A DNA stretch of 29,906 nucleotides, from assembly GCA_026770575.1 (NCBI GenBank), contig MU657170.1, positions 537,037 through 566,942 of the forward strand, in the 5' to 3' direction. Positions 19,601 through 26,269 of the stretch are shown here, piece after piece. How positions within the stretch are numbered: position 1 is the first letter of the stretch; each line of letters opens with the position of its first letter. This DNA is from Pelagophyceae sp. CCMP2097. Lineage: Eukaryota; Sar; Pelagophyceae. The translations under genes and the position numbers were made by a program. The notes under the pieces were generated by a model that had not been told where the DNA came from, made no database searches, and was given only the letters and a program-made list of their open reading frames with translations.

Positions 19601-22600
19601 TCTTGGGATCCCATGCGGCGGCTCAGGGATACGGGGCCAAAGCACGGTCCGACGCGGGGCCTCGCACAGGCTCCTGATAGCCTTGGTTGGTCCCGCGTGC
19701 CCCTGGGGGCCTCGGTCGCCCATCCGTGATCCGAGGCGAGGCCTGGACAGTCCTTCGACAGCCGCCGGGCCTCTTTCCCATCTGGTCCGTCGCCGTGCCG
19801 CACGAAGGCTTGTTCTGACACGGGGCCTCGCGCGGTTGTATGCGGTCCCGGTCCTCGAGCGGGCCTTATCGGTCTCGTGTGGACCCTCGCGGGGCCTCGT
19901 ACGGTCCCTCGGCGGTCTCCGGGCGCCACGGACAGTCTGACACGGGGCCTCGCATGATGCGATCCCTGGGCGGTCGTAGACGGTCCTGTGCGGCCCTCGC
20001 GAGCCTTGACGGTCCCACGGGGTCCTTAACAGGGCCTCGCACGGTCCTTGACGGTCCTCGCGATTCTAAACGGTCCCACGCCCTCTAGAAGAGGCCTCGC
20101 GTGGTCCTGCAAGGCCCCTCGACGGCCACCGGGGACTACGGTCCTCTGTGGTCCAACACCTCGCCCGGAGAGGCCTCTGCGAGAGACGGGGCCTTTCAAA
20201 GGTCCGGAGACAGTCACTCTTCGGCCCTCGCGACGCCATACGGTCACCTCGACGACTTTCAAGTCCGAGTCGAGAGCCGTCGGCCCGAGTCGTGAAAACC
20301 TATAGTAAAACCCTAGGCCCGACGAGCTCGTCAACCTCGTCTGGGCCTACGCCGCCCTCCGCGCGGAGACACCTGAACTCCTTTCCGCCGTTTCGGCCGA
20401 GTGCCTTCGCGAAGATTGTGGCATTCGCGAAGATTGTGGGAGAAAAGTCGACAGTTTTACACCCCAAGGTTGCGCGACGACTGCTTGGTCCTTCGCCACT
20501 TCCTCGACACGCGAATCTAACCGATCGCCCAAGCTCCACGCCGAAACGAAGCCGCTCTTCAACGCCATTGTGCGCTGCGGCGCCCGGGAAGCGCCGTGTT
20601 TGGAAACCTCCGTCAAAACCCGACTCCCGGCGACAACCCCTTTCGCGGCGGCGGCAGCCAGAGGCGTTTCGGGCGCGCCGGGGTCTTTACGGCCGCGGGT
20701 CCGGCGGGGTTACGGTCCGGCGGGGTGCGTATGCGGTCGGTAGGCGGCGCGGGCGGTGAAGACGATGTCGGAGTTCAAACCGCAGGATGTTTCCGAACTG
20801 GCATGGGCCTACGCCAAGCAAAACTTCGCCCACCAAACCCTCTTCCGCGCCCTATCCGACCGAGCGCGAAAACTCGCACCCGAGCTCGAGGCGCACGAGG
20901 TCGGGGCGGCGTCTCCAAAAGCGCCGCGTGGAAAACCCGAACCGTCACAAAAGTCGCGACGGCAGAGCGGCCTGGCCTGGCTTTGTCGGGCCGCCGGCGT
21001 TTGGGGACGCGGCGGTGCCGTCGGCCGGTAAGGCGGCGGTCGAGGGGCTTGCGCTTCGAGTGTTGGTTTGAGCGCTTGCGTCGATTGTTCACGTGAGCTG
21101 TTCGTCGATTGCCAACGTATGTAGCTTGCAAACATCGCCTGGGCCTTCTCAAAGCAGCGCCTCTCCGGCGTCTTCGACCCGCTCGAGGCGGCGGCGCTGG
21201 CGTGCGTCGACGACTTGAACGCAAACGACGTCGCGCGGAGCGGCGCCGCGAAAGCGGAAATATGACATTTTGAGAGTCTTTTCGAGTTTTTGCATAGAAA
21301 GAGGCTGCGGAGAGCGTCAACTCGAAACGCGTTGGAAAAAGTGCGGCGCGTCACGCTTTTTCTAGGCGAAACTGGCGAGCGCCTTGGCGATTGCGCGGCA
21401 GCCGGTGAGTGGCCTTTGTTTACGAGTATTTGTGAACTAGCGTGTCCGAAGGCCCTTGGAGAATCGGCCCTGAATGATGGGATTCTCCTGTATGGGCTCA
21501 TGGGACGCCGCATGGGATATGGGTGCGAGCGGACCCGTGCGAGACCATCCTTGCCCGCCTCTGGCGACCCTTGGACGGTCGCACTGCGGCGGTCCTTTGG
21601 ACGGGCCTTTGTTTCTTTGGACGGTTCCTTGCAAGGTCCCTCGACGGTCCCTCGACGGTCCCTCGACGGGCCCACTGCGACGGTCCTTGGACGATGCCTT
21701 TGGCGGTCCCTCGACTGCGGTCCTTCTGCGACGTCGCGTGGACGGGCACCAGTGGGCACGGTCCCTCGACGGTCCCTTGCAGTCAATCGACGGGCCCTCT
21801 GCGATGGTCCCTTGGGCGGTCCCTCTGGCGGTTGGACAGGCCCTCTGCGAATGTCCCTTTGACGGCCCCTTTGACCGGTGCCTTTGGTCCCTCGGTCGAC
21901 AGTCCCTCTGTGGCAGTCCCTCGAGTGCGGTCCTCGGACGGCCGCTCGGCTGCCGGCCCCTCAGCTGCGGCCCTTCTGCGAGATCTTCCTGGGCGGTCCC
22001 TCGGACGGTCCCTCGGACGGTCGCCGAGCGACGGTCCTTGGGACAGTTCCTTGGGACAGTTCCTTGGGACAGTTCCTGAAGGGCGGTCCCTTGGACAGTT
22101 CCTTTGGACAGTTCCTTGGGTGGTCCCTTAGACGGTCCCTCGGCGGGCCCACTGCGACGGTCGCTTTGATGGTATCTTCGACTGGTTCCTTTGGTCACTT
22201 GGACCGGTCCCTTGGACGGTCCCTCGGGAGGCCCTCTTTGACGGCCCCGTGGACGAACCCTCGGACGGTCATTTGCGACTGCGGCCTCCTCTGCGATGTC
22301 CCGTGGACGGGCTCTCGGAAGGTCCCACGGCAGTCCATCTCCCTCGACGGACCCTGCGCGACGGTTCCTTGACGGTCCCTTTGGCCCCTTTGACCGGTCC
22401 CTCGACGGTCCCACTGCGAGGTTCCTTCGACGGTCCCTCGGACGGGCCCTCGGACGGTCCCTTGGGCGGTCCCTCGGTCAGACCCCGCGTGGGATTCTGC
22501 GATTCGTACTCTTCCATATGGACTCATGCCGTATGGGATGCTGTATGGGCTCACGGGTGCGAGGCTCCAGAAAGACCATCCTTTCCAGGGTCCTTGAAAA

Positions 22601-25600
22601 GCCAAACGGACGGGCCCTAGCAAGGCGACGCCACTTGCAAGCTCTCTAGAGGTCCCTCTGGACGGTCCGTCCAGACGGCCCCTCTTCACGGCCCTTTTGA
22701 ACGGCCCCTCTGGATGGCCCCTCTGGATGGCCCTCTGGACTTTTCTGAACCCCTCGAGACAATCCCTCTGAACGGTCCCTCTGGACAGGCCTCTGGACGG
22801 GCCCTCTGGACGGCCCCTCTGCAAGGTCTCTCTCTATACGGCCCCTCTGGACAGTCCCTCGGGACAGTCCATTCGAAGGGTCCCTCTGGATGGCATCTCT
22901 CGACGATCCCTCTGGAAGGTCCCTCTGGACAGCCCCTTCTTCTGGACAGTTCCTCTGGACGGTTCCTCTACACGGCCCCTCTGGACGGTCCCTGCGCTTT
23001 TGTGGCCGACGCGGACCTTTGCGACGGCAGAGGGTTTTGGGCCGATGCGGTCCTTTGGACGGTCCCTGGGGACGGTCCTCGACAGACGGTCCCTCGAGGC
23101 AGTTCCTATGGACGGTCCATCTAGACAGACACTCGACAGCTCCTCGAAACGGTCCTCGAGCCGGCCCTTGTCCACGGTCCCTTTTCCACGGTCCCTCGAG
23201 ACGGCAGTCTTCGACGGTCCTTCTCCAAGGCCCCTCTGCAAGGTCCTTCGAGACGGTCACTTCGGGAGGTCCCTCGAAACTGCCTCTCGAAACGGCCTTG
23301 CCGAGCGGTCCCTCGAGAAGGTCGCTCGAGAAGGAAGGCGGTTCCTCGAGGCGCCCCCCTGGATAATCCGTATGGACGGGCCCTCTCCAAGGCCCCTCGA
23401 GACGGTCTTTTAAAACGGCGGTCGACGCGGACCGAGCGACGGCGGAGGGGGGTTTACGGCCCTTTTCGACGGAAACCGGTCTCTCTCGAGAGCCCTCTCC
23501 ACGGGCCCTTTGCGGTCCTTCTGGAAGTTCCCTCTGGACGGGCTGCTCAGCGGCCGCGGCGAATCTTGCCGAGGGAGCTGAGCCGCCGATGATGGGATAC
23601 ATCCCATACGGGCTCGTGCCGTATGGGATGCTCGTCTCAGGGACCTTGTCTCACAAGGACCGTGTCGCAGTGACTTTGTCTCACAGGGACCTCGTTACGG
23701 GGACCGTGTCACGGGTCCTTGTCCGGGATCCTTTGCCGCGGGGTCTTGCCATAGGGACCTTGTCATACAGGGCCCGTATCGCCTTTTGGTCCTCTTCATC
23801 TGAGCCGCCGCTTGGGATATTCTGCGATAAATCCCATACGGGCTCATGCCGTATGGGATGCCGTACGGGCGAGTAGGGTGCGAGAGGGCCCGTGAAGACC
23901 ATCCTTGCCCGGGTCCTTGAAACGCCCGAAAGGACGGTCCTCTACAAGGCGACTTGCACGGCCTCTGCGCAGTCGCTCACGAGGCCTCTTTGAAGGGCTA
24001 GTCCCCACGCACGGTTTCTCGCGAGGAACCATCCCTTCAAGGCTGCTCGCACGGGCCTTGTCAAGTCCCTCTGGACGGGACAGCCAAGAGCTCTGTGGCC
24101 GCTTATGGTCCCTAGTGCGGTCCGAGGGCGGGTCACTCACACGAGCCCCTCGTTCGAGCCCTTGCAAGGCTCCCGGGGGGGCTGCAAGGTCCCCTCGCAC
24201 GGGGCCTCTTGCACGGGCCCTGAAGATGGGCAGTCCGTTCAATGATCCCTTCTGGACGGCCCTTCGCAAGGTTTCTCGCACGGGCCGTAGGAAACCCCTC
24301 CTGCACGGTCCCCTGCAAGGCCGTTTGCACGGGCGAGAGGCCCCCTTTTCCTAGAAAAGACGTTTCCAAGTCTCGGTCGAGCCGGGGGCGAAGAGGCGTT
24401 TCGAGAGGCCCGGGAGAGGCTCATGGGACGCTCCCCGTGCGAGGCCCCTCGCACGGACCCTCACACATGTCCTTGACTAGTCCTGACTCTTTGCACGGGC
24501 CCTTGCACGGCCCCTCGTACGCCTTCTTGCACGGTCCCTCGTACGGCCCCTTGCAAGGCCTATTTCACAGGCAAGGTCTCTCGCAAAGTACAGTCCCTTC
24601 AAAACCCCTCGAAAGGGCCCTTGCACGGCCCCTCGCGCGATCTCATGTGAAGGCCACTGGCCCTGGAAAGCCCCCCTCCCGGTCTTTCTAAGCACGTCGC
24701 GTAAGCTACCCCGCCGTCTTAAAAGGAGAAAATCCCAGAGCCTTGAGGAAAGGCCGGAGAAGGCCCCCTCAGAAAAAGCGGGTCCTCGCAAGGCACCTCG
24801 CCCTCGCACGGGCCCTGAGGAGGCCCCTCGCAAGACGCCTCGCGGTTCCTCGCATGGTCTTTACAGGACACCCTCGCACTTGGCCTCTGCGTCTCTGTGG
24901 CCTCTCCAACAGTCCGAGGCCTCGAGCACGGTCCCCTGCAAGGCCCTCCGCACGGTCCCTCGCGAGGCCCCTCGAAAAGGGCCTCTTGCACGGGAGAGGC
25001 CTCTGGACGGTCCCCTTTTGTGCATCCCTCACCCTCGCAAGACTGTACGGGCCCGTGGGTCCCATGCAGCCGTGATTCAACCTATGGGATCCCGTGCAGC
25101 GGCGCAGGCCGAGAGAGGCGGAGAACGATACCGTGGGGCCGCTCCTGTTGGCCGTCTACCGTGGTCCGTGGCCTTCGACGGACAGTCCCGGGGTCCTCTA
25201 CGGTCCTCGACGCTCCTGGGGCGACGTCGCCGGTGACTTTTGAGGGTAGGCGCCCGTGCTCTTTGCGGCGCTCTCGAAACGGCTCGCGAGCGACCTCGTG
25301 AAAATGTCCCCCGAAGACAAAACGCTCTTACATCACGCCGGCCTCATCAATCCCGGCCTCTTAAAAGGCCTAGCCAAGGAGTGCCGCTCGGCGGCGGAAA
25401 CGGTTTTCCAATCAAAGACCCCCTGCGAAGACCAAGAGCTCGTCTCCCAAACCCTCGACCAACTCGGGTGAGGCGCCGTATCCCGGGCGCGGTGACGCGG
25501 CCCGTAGGTTCCCGCACGTTGCGAGATATGTCGACGCGTCTGGTCTTTGCCTGGTTTGTGCGCAGCCGGCTTCGATGCTTTCAGTCGAATACATCTCCGA

Positions 25601-25879
25601 TTCAAAATACCTCCACAACATTGAAGACTTACACCAAGGCCCGCGCCTCCACGGAAACGCCGCCTCGAAAGCCGCGGTCCAACGCACGTGCGCGGCGGCG
25701 CCCCAAAATCGTTTGTCGCGCCTCTGTCGAGATGCCTTTTCGAGTGTTTTTATAGGCTCGGGTGGACCGTCATCCACGTGCCATATTTCGAGTGGAAACT
25801 GCACTCGACGGACGCCGACTCGCGCCAAACGTACCTCCGGCGACGGCTGCAGGACCCTCAGCTGGAAACACCTCTTTGA
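13225..25879 (+). CDS. RRM - OPR/FAST-like repeats - RAP domain organelle RNA-binding protein, 12.7-kb gene
   Basis: Exons: 13225-13379, 13463-13522, 13582-13607, 15291-16747, 18392-about 18580, 20317-20611, 20744-20899, 21125-21229, 21366-21404, 25250-25467, 25566-25687 and 25756-25879. Nearly all joins are GT-AG and in phase. Residues 1-33 are Arg/Ala-rich, like an organelle transit peptide. Residues 34-106 form an RRM with RNP2 LLVRNL and RNP1-like GFGFIRLK split over three introns. Then come helical repeats with signatures such as NFATAMHRLAK, ELANVAWAIG, ELSNILWALA, DVSNVAWAFAK and DVSELAWAYAK, and a C-terminal RAP domain ending GWTVIHVPYFEWKL. OPR and RAP proteins act in chloroplast or mitochondrial RNA processing and translation. 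Unresolved: the join from 18580 to 20317 (an extra exon ending HLDDFQ at 20262 is likely but is one nucleotide out of phase) and the phase at 25467/25566. Confidence 0.75.
13705..13832 (+). repeat. 130-bp direct repeat, left copy
   Basis: Shares GGTCGCGGG-TTGCCGAGCGACC, the CTTCGA-AGGTCGGGTT block, CCAGACCCACTCAAAGACGG and AAACCCGGCAAACCCGAA with 15154-15280 in the same order and orientation. Identity is high but interrupted by small indels. Confidence 0.85.
13845..14960 (+). repeat. GACGGTCCCTCG minisatellite array (12-nt period)
   Basis: Over 1 kb of head-to-tail, degenerate GACGG(T/C)(C/G)CCT units; the cleanest part, 14325-14400, has a 12-nt period (GACGGTCGCTCG, GACGGTCCCTCG). Because the period is a multiple of three, all frames stay open and give runs such as DGPSDGRSDGPS or RSLGRSLG. 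These are treated as non-coding. Confidence 0.85.
14985..15122 (-). repeat. Inverted fragment of the dispersed element
   Basis: The reverse complement of this stretch matches copy A (18750-18840): GCACGGTCACTTGC, GAGGCC/TTC, GGGCCC-ATCAAGC and the GCA-GGTTCC boundary in the same order. It is the only sizeable element fragment in antisense orientation to its host gene. Near 15055-15100 an 18-nt unit (TGACCGTGCAGAGGCCTT) is duplicated. Confidence 0.7.
15154..15280 (+). repeat. 130-bp direct repeat, right copy
   Basis: Second copy of the sequence at 13705-13832. It ends about ten bases before the intron 3 acceptor, so the two copies bracket almost the whole repeat content of that intron. Confidence 0.85.
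15291..16747 (+). CDS. Exon 4 of the RRM-OPR-RAP gene: RRM end plus four OPR/FAST-like repeats
   Basis: Open for 485 codons without a stop. It begins GTFDYKVVISKMHGSLIDG, which completes an RRM (helix 2, strand 4). A 20-residue linker leads into NASLVRAKTVKVILG and NFATAMHRLAK, a typical opening of algal OPR proteins. Repeat signatures follow: LANVAWAIGALGF, LRPQELSNILWALA, LNAQHVAILAWAVA and FGAQDVSNVAWAFAK. Two acidic Ala/Asp/Glu-rich inserts (about 16195-16300 and 16440-16640) separate the third and fourth repeats. The exon ends in a consensus donor, GAG|GTAAGT, at 16748. Confidence 0.85.
16748..18391 (+). other. Giant intron 4 of the RRM-OPR-RAP gene
   Basis: A 1644-nt intron from GTAAGT to TTTTCGTAG; phase 0 on both sides, joining AKARHRGAGE to VLQLLSDRANALTL. 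It contains a GACGGTCCCTCTC array and a more degenerate GC-rich stretch. Confidence 0.8.
16850..17700 (+). repeat. GACGGTCCCTCTC minisatellite array (13-nt period)
   Basis: Head-to-tail units with the core GACGGTCCCTCT; the cleanest block, about 17240-17300, has four successive 13-nt units. Interspersed units read ACACGGGGCCTCTCGACGG. From 17700 to about 18300 similarity decays to scattered CGACGG and GGTCC motifs. Confidence 0.9.
18392..18585 (+). CDS. Exon 5 of the RRM-OPR-RAP gene
   Basis: After acceptor TTTTCGTAG the phase-0 frame reads VLQLLSDRANALTLHKFSPQ, QMSNIAWACATVRH and GLFQSIEQIAVPQLKQF: one complete OPR/FAST-like repeat with the NIAWA signature. The 3' end is not fixed; GTGGAC at about 18581 is one candidate donor. 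About 60 bases later the frame runs into the head of repeat element copy A. Confidence 0.7.
18646..19625 (+). repeat. Dispersed GC-rich element, copy A
   Basis: Starts with the head GGGATTCTGG, CCGTATGGGATATGGG, CGGGTGCGAGAG, GAGACCATCCTTTCCCGG and continues with GGACGGGCCCTTGCGAGG and GGTCACTTGC. Body blocks shared with copies B and C: TGCGGTCCGAGGGCGGG (about 18946), GGTCCGTTTAAAGACCC (about 19034), GTCGAGCCGGGGGTCCG and GGAGGGACACTCCCCGTGCG (19192-19260). The end carries GTATGGGCCCCATGCAGCC and GGGATCCCATGCGG, also seen in copy B. It lies in an intron, in sense orientation. Confidence 0.8.
19630..20215 (+). repeat. Degenerate ACGGGGCCTCGCACGGTCC array
   Basis: Irregular GGGCCTCGCACGGTCC and ACGGTCCCAC units fill the rest of the intron between element copy A and the exon at 20317. 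Period is irregular (roughly 20-40 nt). Confidence 0.6.
20317..20611 (+). CDS. Exon of the RRM-OPR-RAP gene with two OPR/FAST-like repeats
   Basis: Acceptor CCCTAG precedes PDELVNLVWAYAALRAETPE, then FTPQGCATTAWSFAT and LFNAIVRCGAREAP. It ends at GTCAAA (20612) and joins in phase 0 to 20744. It contains an 18-nt in-frame tandem duplication at 20406-20441 giving REDCGIREDCG. Just upstream, a frame ending ATPYGHLDDFQ at 20262 fits the missing start of this repeat, but splicing it gives a one-nucleotide phase error. Confidence 0.7.
20744..21229 (+). CDS. Two OPR/FAST-like exons of the RRM-OPR-RAP gene (20744-20899 and 21125-21229)
   Basis: The first exon reads AARAVKTMSEFKPQDVSELA, WAYAKQNFAHQTLFRAL and ends LAPELEAHE. 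A 225-nt intron (GTCGGG to TATGTAG) is removed in phase 0 to give LEAHE|LANIAWAFSKQRL, exactly the expected repeat signature. The second exon ends CVDDLNAND before a GTCGCG donor at 21230. Confidence 0.8.
21366..21404 (+). CDS. 39-nt micro-exon of the RRM-OPR-RAP gene
   Basis: Between TTTTTCTAG and GTGAGT lies AKLASALAIARQP, 13 codons in phase 0. It continues NAND from the previous exon and leads into APVLFAALSKRLASDL of the exon at 25250, completing one repeat. Strong splice sites on both sides and the protein fit support it. Confidence 0.65.
21478..22480 (+). repeat. Element head followed by GACGGTCCCT array (module 1)
   Basis: The head (GGGATTCTCCTGTATGGGCT, GGTGCGAG, GAGACCATCCTTGCCC) lies at 21478-21571. 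The array after it has units GGTCCCTCGACGG and, at 22035-22075, three 13-nt GGACAGTTCCTTG units. It continues to about 22480. Confidence 0.8.
22491..23540 (+). repeat. Element head followed by GACGGTCCCTCTG array (module 2)
   Basis: The head at 22491-22642 is well preserved: GGGATTCTGCGATT, CATGCCGTATGGGATG, CACGGGTGCGAG, AAGACCATCCTTTCC, GGGTCCTTGAAAAGCC and AAGGCGACGCCACTTGCAAG. The following array is dominated by GGTCCCTCTGGACGG and, later, CCTCGAGACGGTC units. Confidence 0.8.
23577..23799 (+). repeat. Partial element head plus GGGACC-TTGTC minisatellite
   Basis: CTGAGCCGCCG and the hairpin sequence at 23601-23629 are repeated again at 23800-23859. Between them lie units of the type GGGACCTTGTCTCAC / GGACCGTGTC, not found elsewhere in the window. 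Confidence 0.7.
23800..25110 (+). repeat. Dispersed GC-rich element, copy B
   Basis: Most complete copy. The head includes an 11-bp perfect inverted repeat (ATCCCATACGG at 23831, CCGTATGGGAT at 23849) with a 7-nt loop, then GGGTGCGAG, GAAGACCATCCTTGCCCGGG. Body blocks match copies A and C: TGCGGTCCGAGGGCGGG (24117), CAGTCCGTTCAATGATCCC (24231), GTCGAGCCGGGGGCG (24381) and GGGACGCTCCCCGTGCGAGG (24424). CTTGCACGGGCCC units fill the rest. The end has GGTCCCATGCAGCCGTGATT and TATGGGATCCCGTGCAGC. Confidence 0.8.
25250..25879 (+). CDS. Terminal exons of the RRM-OPR-RAP gene with the RAP domain
   Basis: Exon 25250-25467 reads APVLFAALSKRLASDLVKMS and LINPGLLKGLAKECRSA. Exon 25566-25687 reads MLSVEYISDSKYLHNIEDLH then GPRLHGNAASKAAVQR. 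A 68-nt intron (GTGCGC to TTTTTATAG) is removed to give RT|LGWTVIHVPYFEWKLHS and the stop at 25877. RAP domains are small restriction-endonuclease-like folds at the C-terminus of organelle RNA-binding proteins. The phase between 25467 and 25566 does not fit as drawn, so a splice site there is wrong or an exon is missing. Confidence 0.7.
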
Positions 25880-26269
25880 CTGGGTCTAAGAATCCCGTAA
25901 AGATTCCTTCCGCTGGCTACTACTGAGCCTATAAGACCGGATTCGGGCCCGCCCTCGACTCCCACGACTCGATTGGTCTCCGACGGATCGTAAGAAGCTC
26001 TCCGGGACCGACGGATCACTTTGGCACTTTTGTCGCGGGCACCGGTTCGTTTGGGGTTTGGAGGCGATGCTGCACATTTTCGCCCGCCGGTGCGCACCGG
26101 CGGCGTCTTGAGCTGCACATTTTCGCCCGACGGCAAGCGCACCGTCACCGCGAGCGGCGACAAGACGGCGCGGCTCTGGGACGCCGAGACGGGCGCGCTG
26201 CAGACGACGCTCCAGGGCCACACCGGCTCCAGCGCGCACCCTCGGCGCCTACCCAGGGCGTGGACGAAC
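25880..26269 (+). other. Upstream region with an orphan WD40 blade
   Basis: From about 26108 an open frame reads LSCTFSPDGKRTVTASGDKT then ARLWDAETGALQTTLQGHTG, a single WD40 repeat, and stays in frame with the downstream gene. The words CTGCACATTTTCGCCCG occur twice (26070 and 26114). It looks like the 3' end of another WD40 copy lying just before the start of the next gene. Confidence 0.65.

Larger units (their letters stand above)
21405..25249 (+). other. Giant 3.85-kb intron of the RRM-OPR-RAP gene
   Basis: Runs from GTGAGT to GAGGGTAG, phase 0. It consists of successive modules, each opened by a repeat-element head: 21478 plus a GACGG array, 22491 plus a second array, 23577 plus another minisatellite, and the full copy B from 23800. 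No coding sequence is recognised inside. Confidence 0.7.

Noticed and set aside
21437..23602. Long minus-strand frames (about 320 codons each) in the 3.85-kb intron
   Set aside because: Composition is that of the GACGG arrays read backwards (RDRPRDRP, EGPSRG). No non-repeat sequence or domain.
23577..25110. CRISPR-like array
   Set aside because: Direct repeats are degenerate, have no constant-length unique spacers, and the host genes have spliceosomal introns; the locus is eukaryotic.
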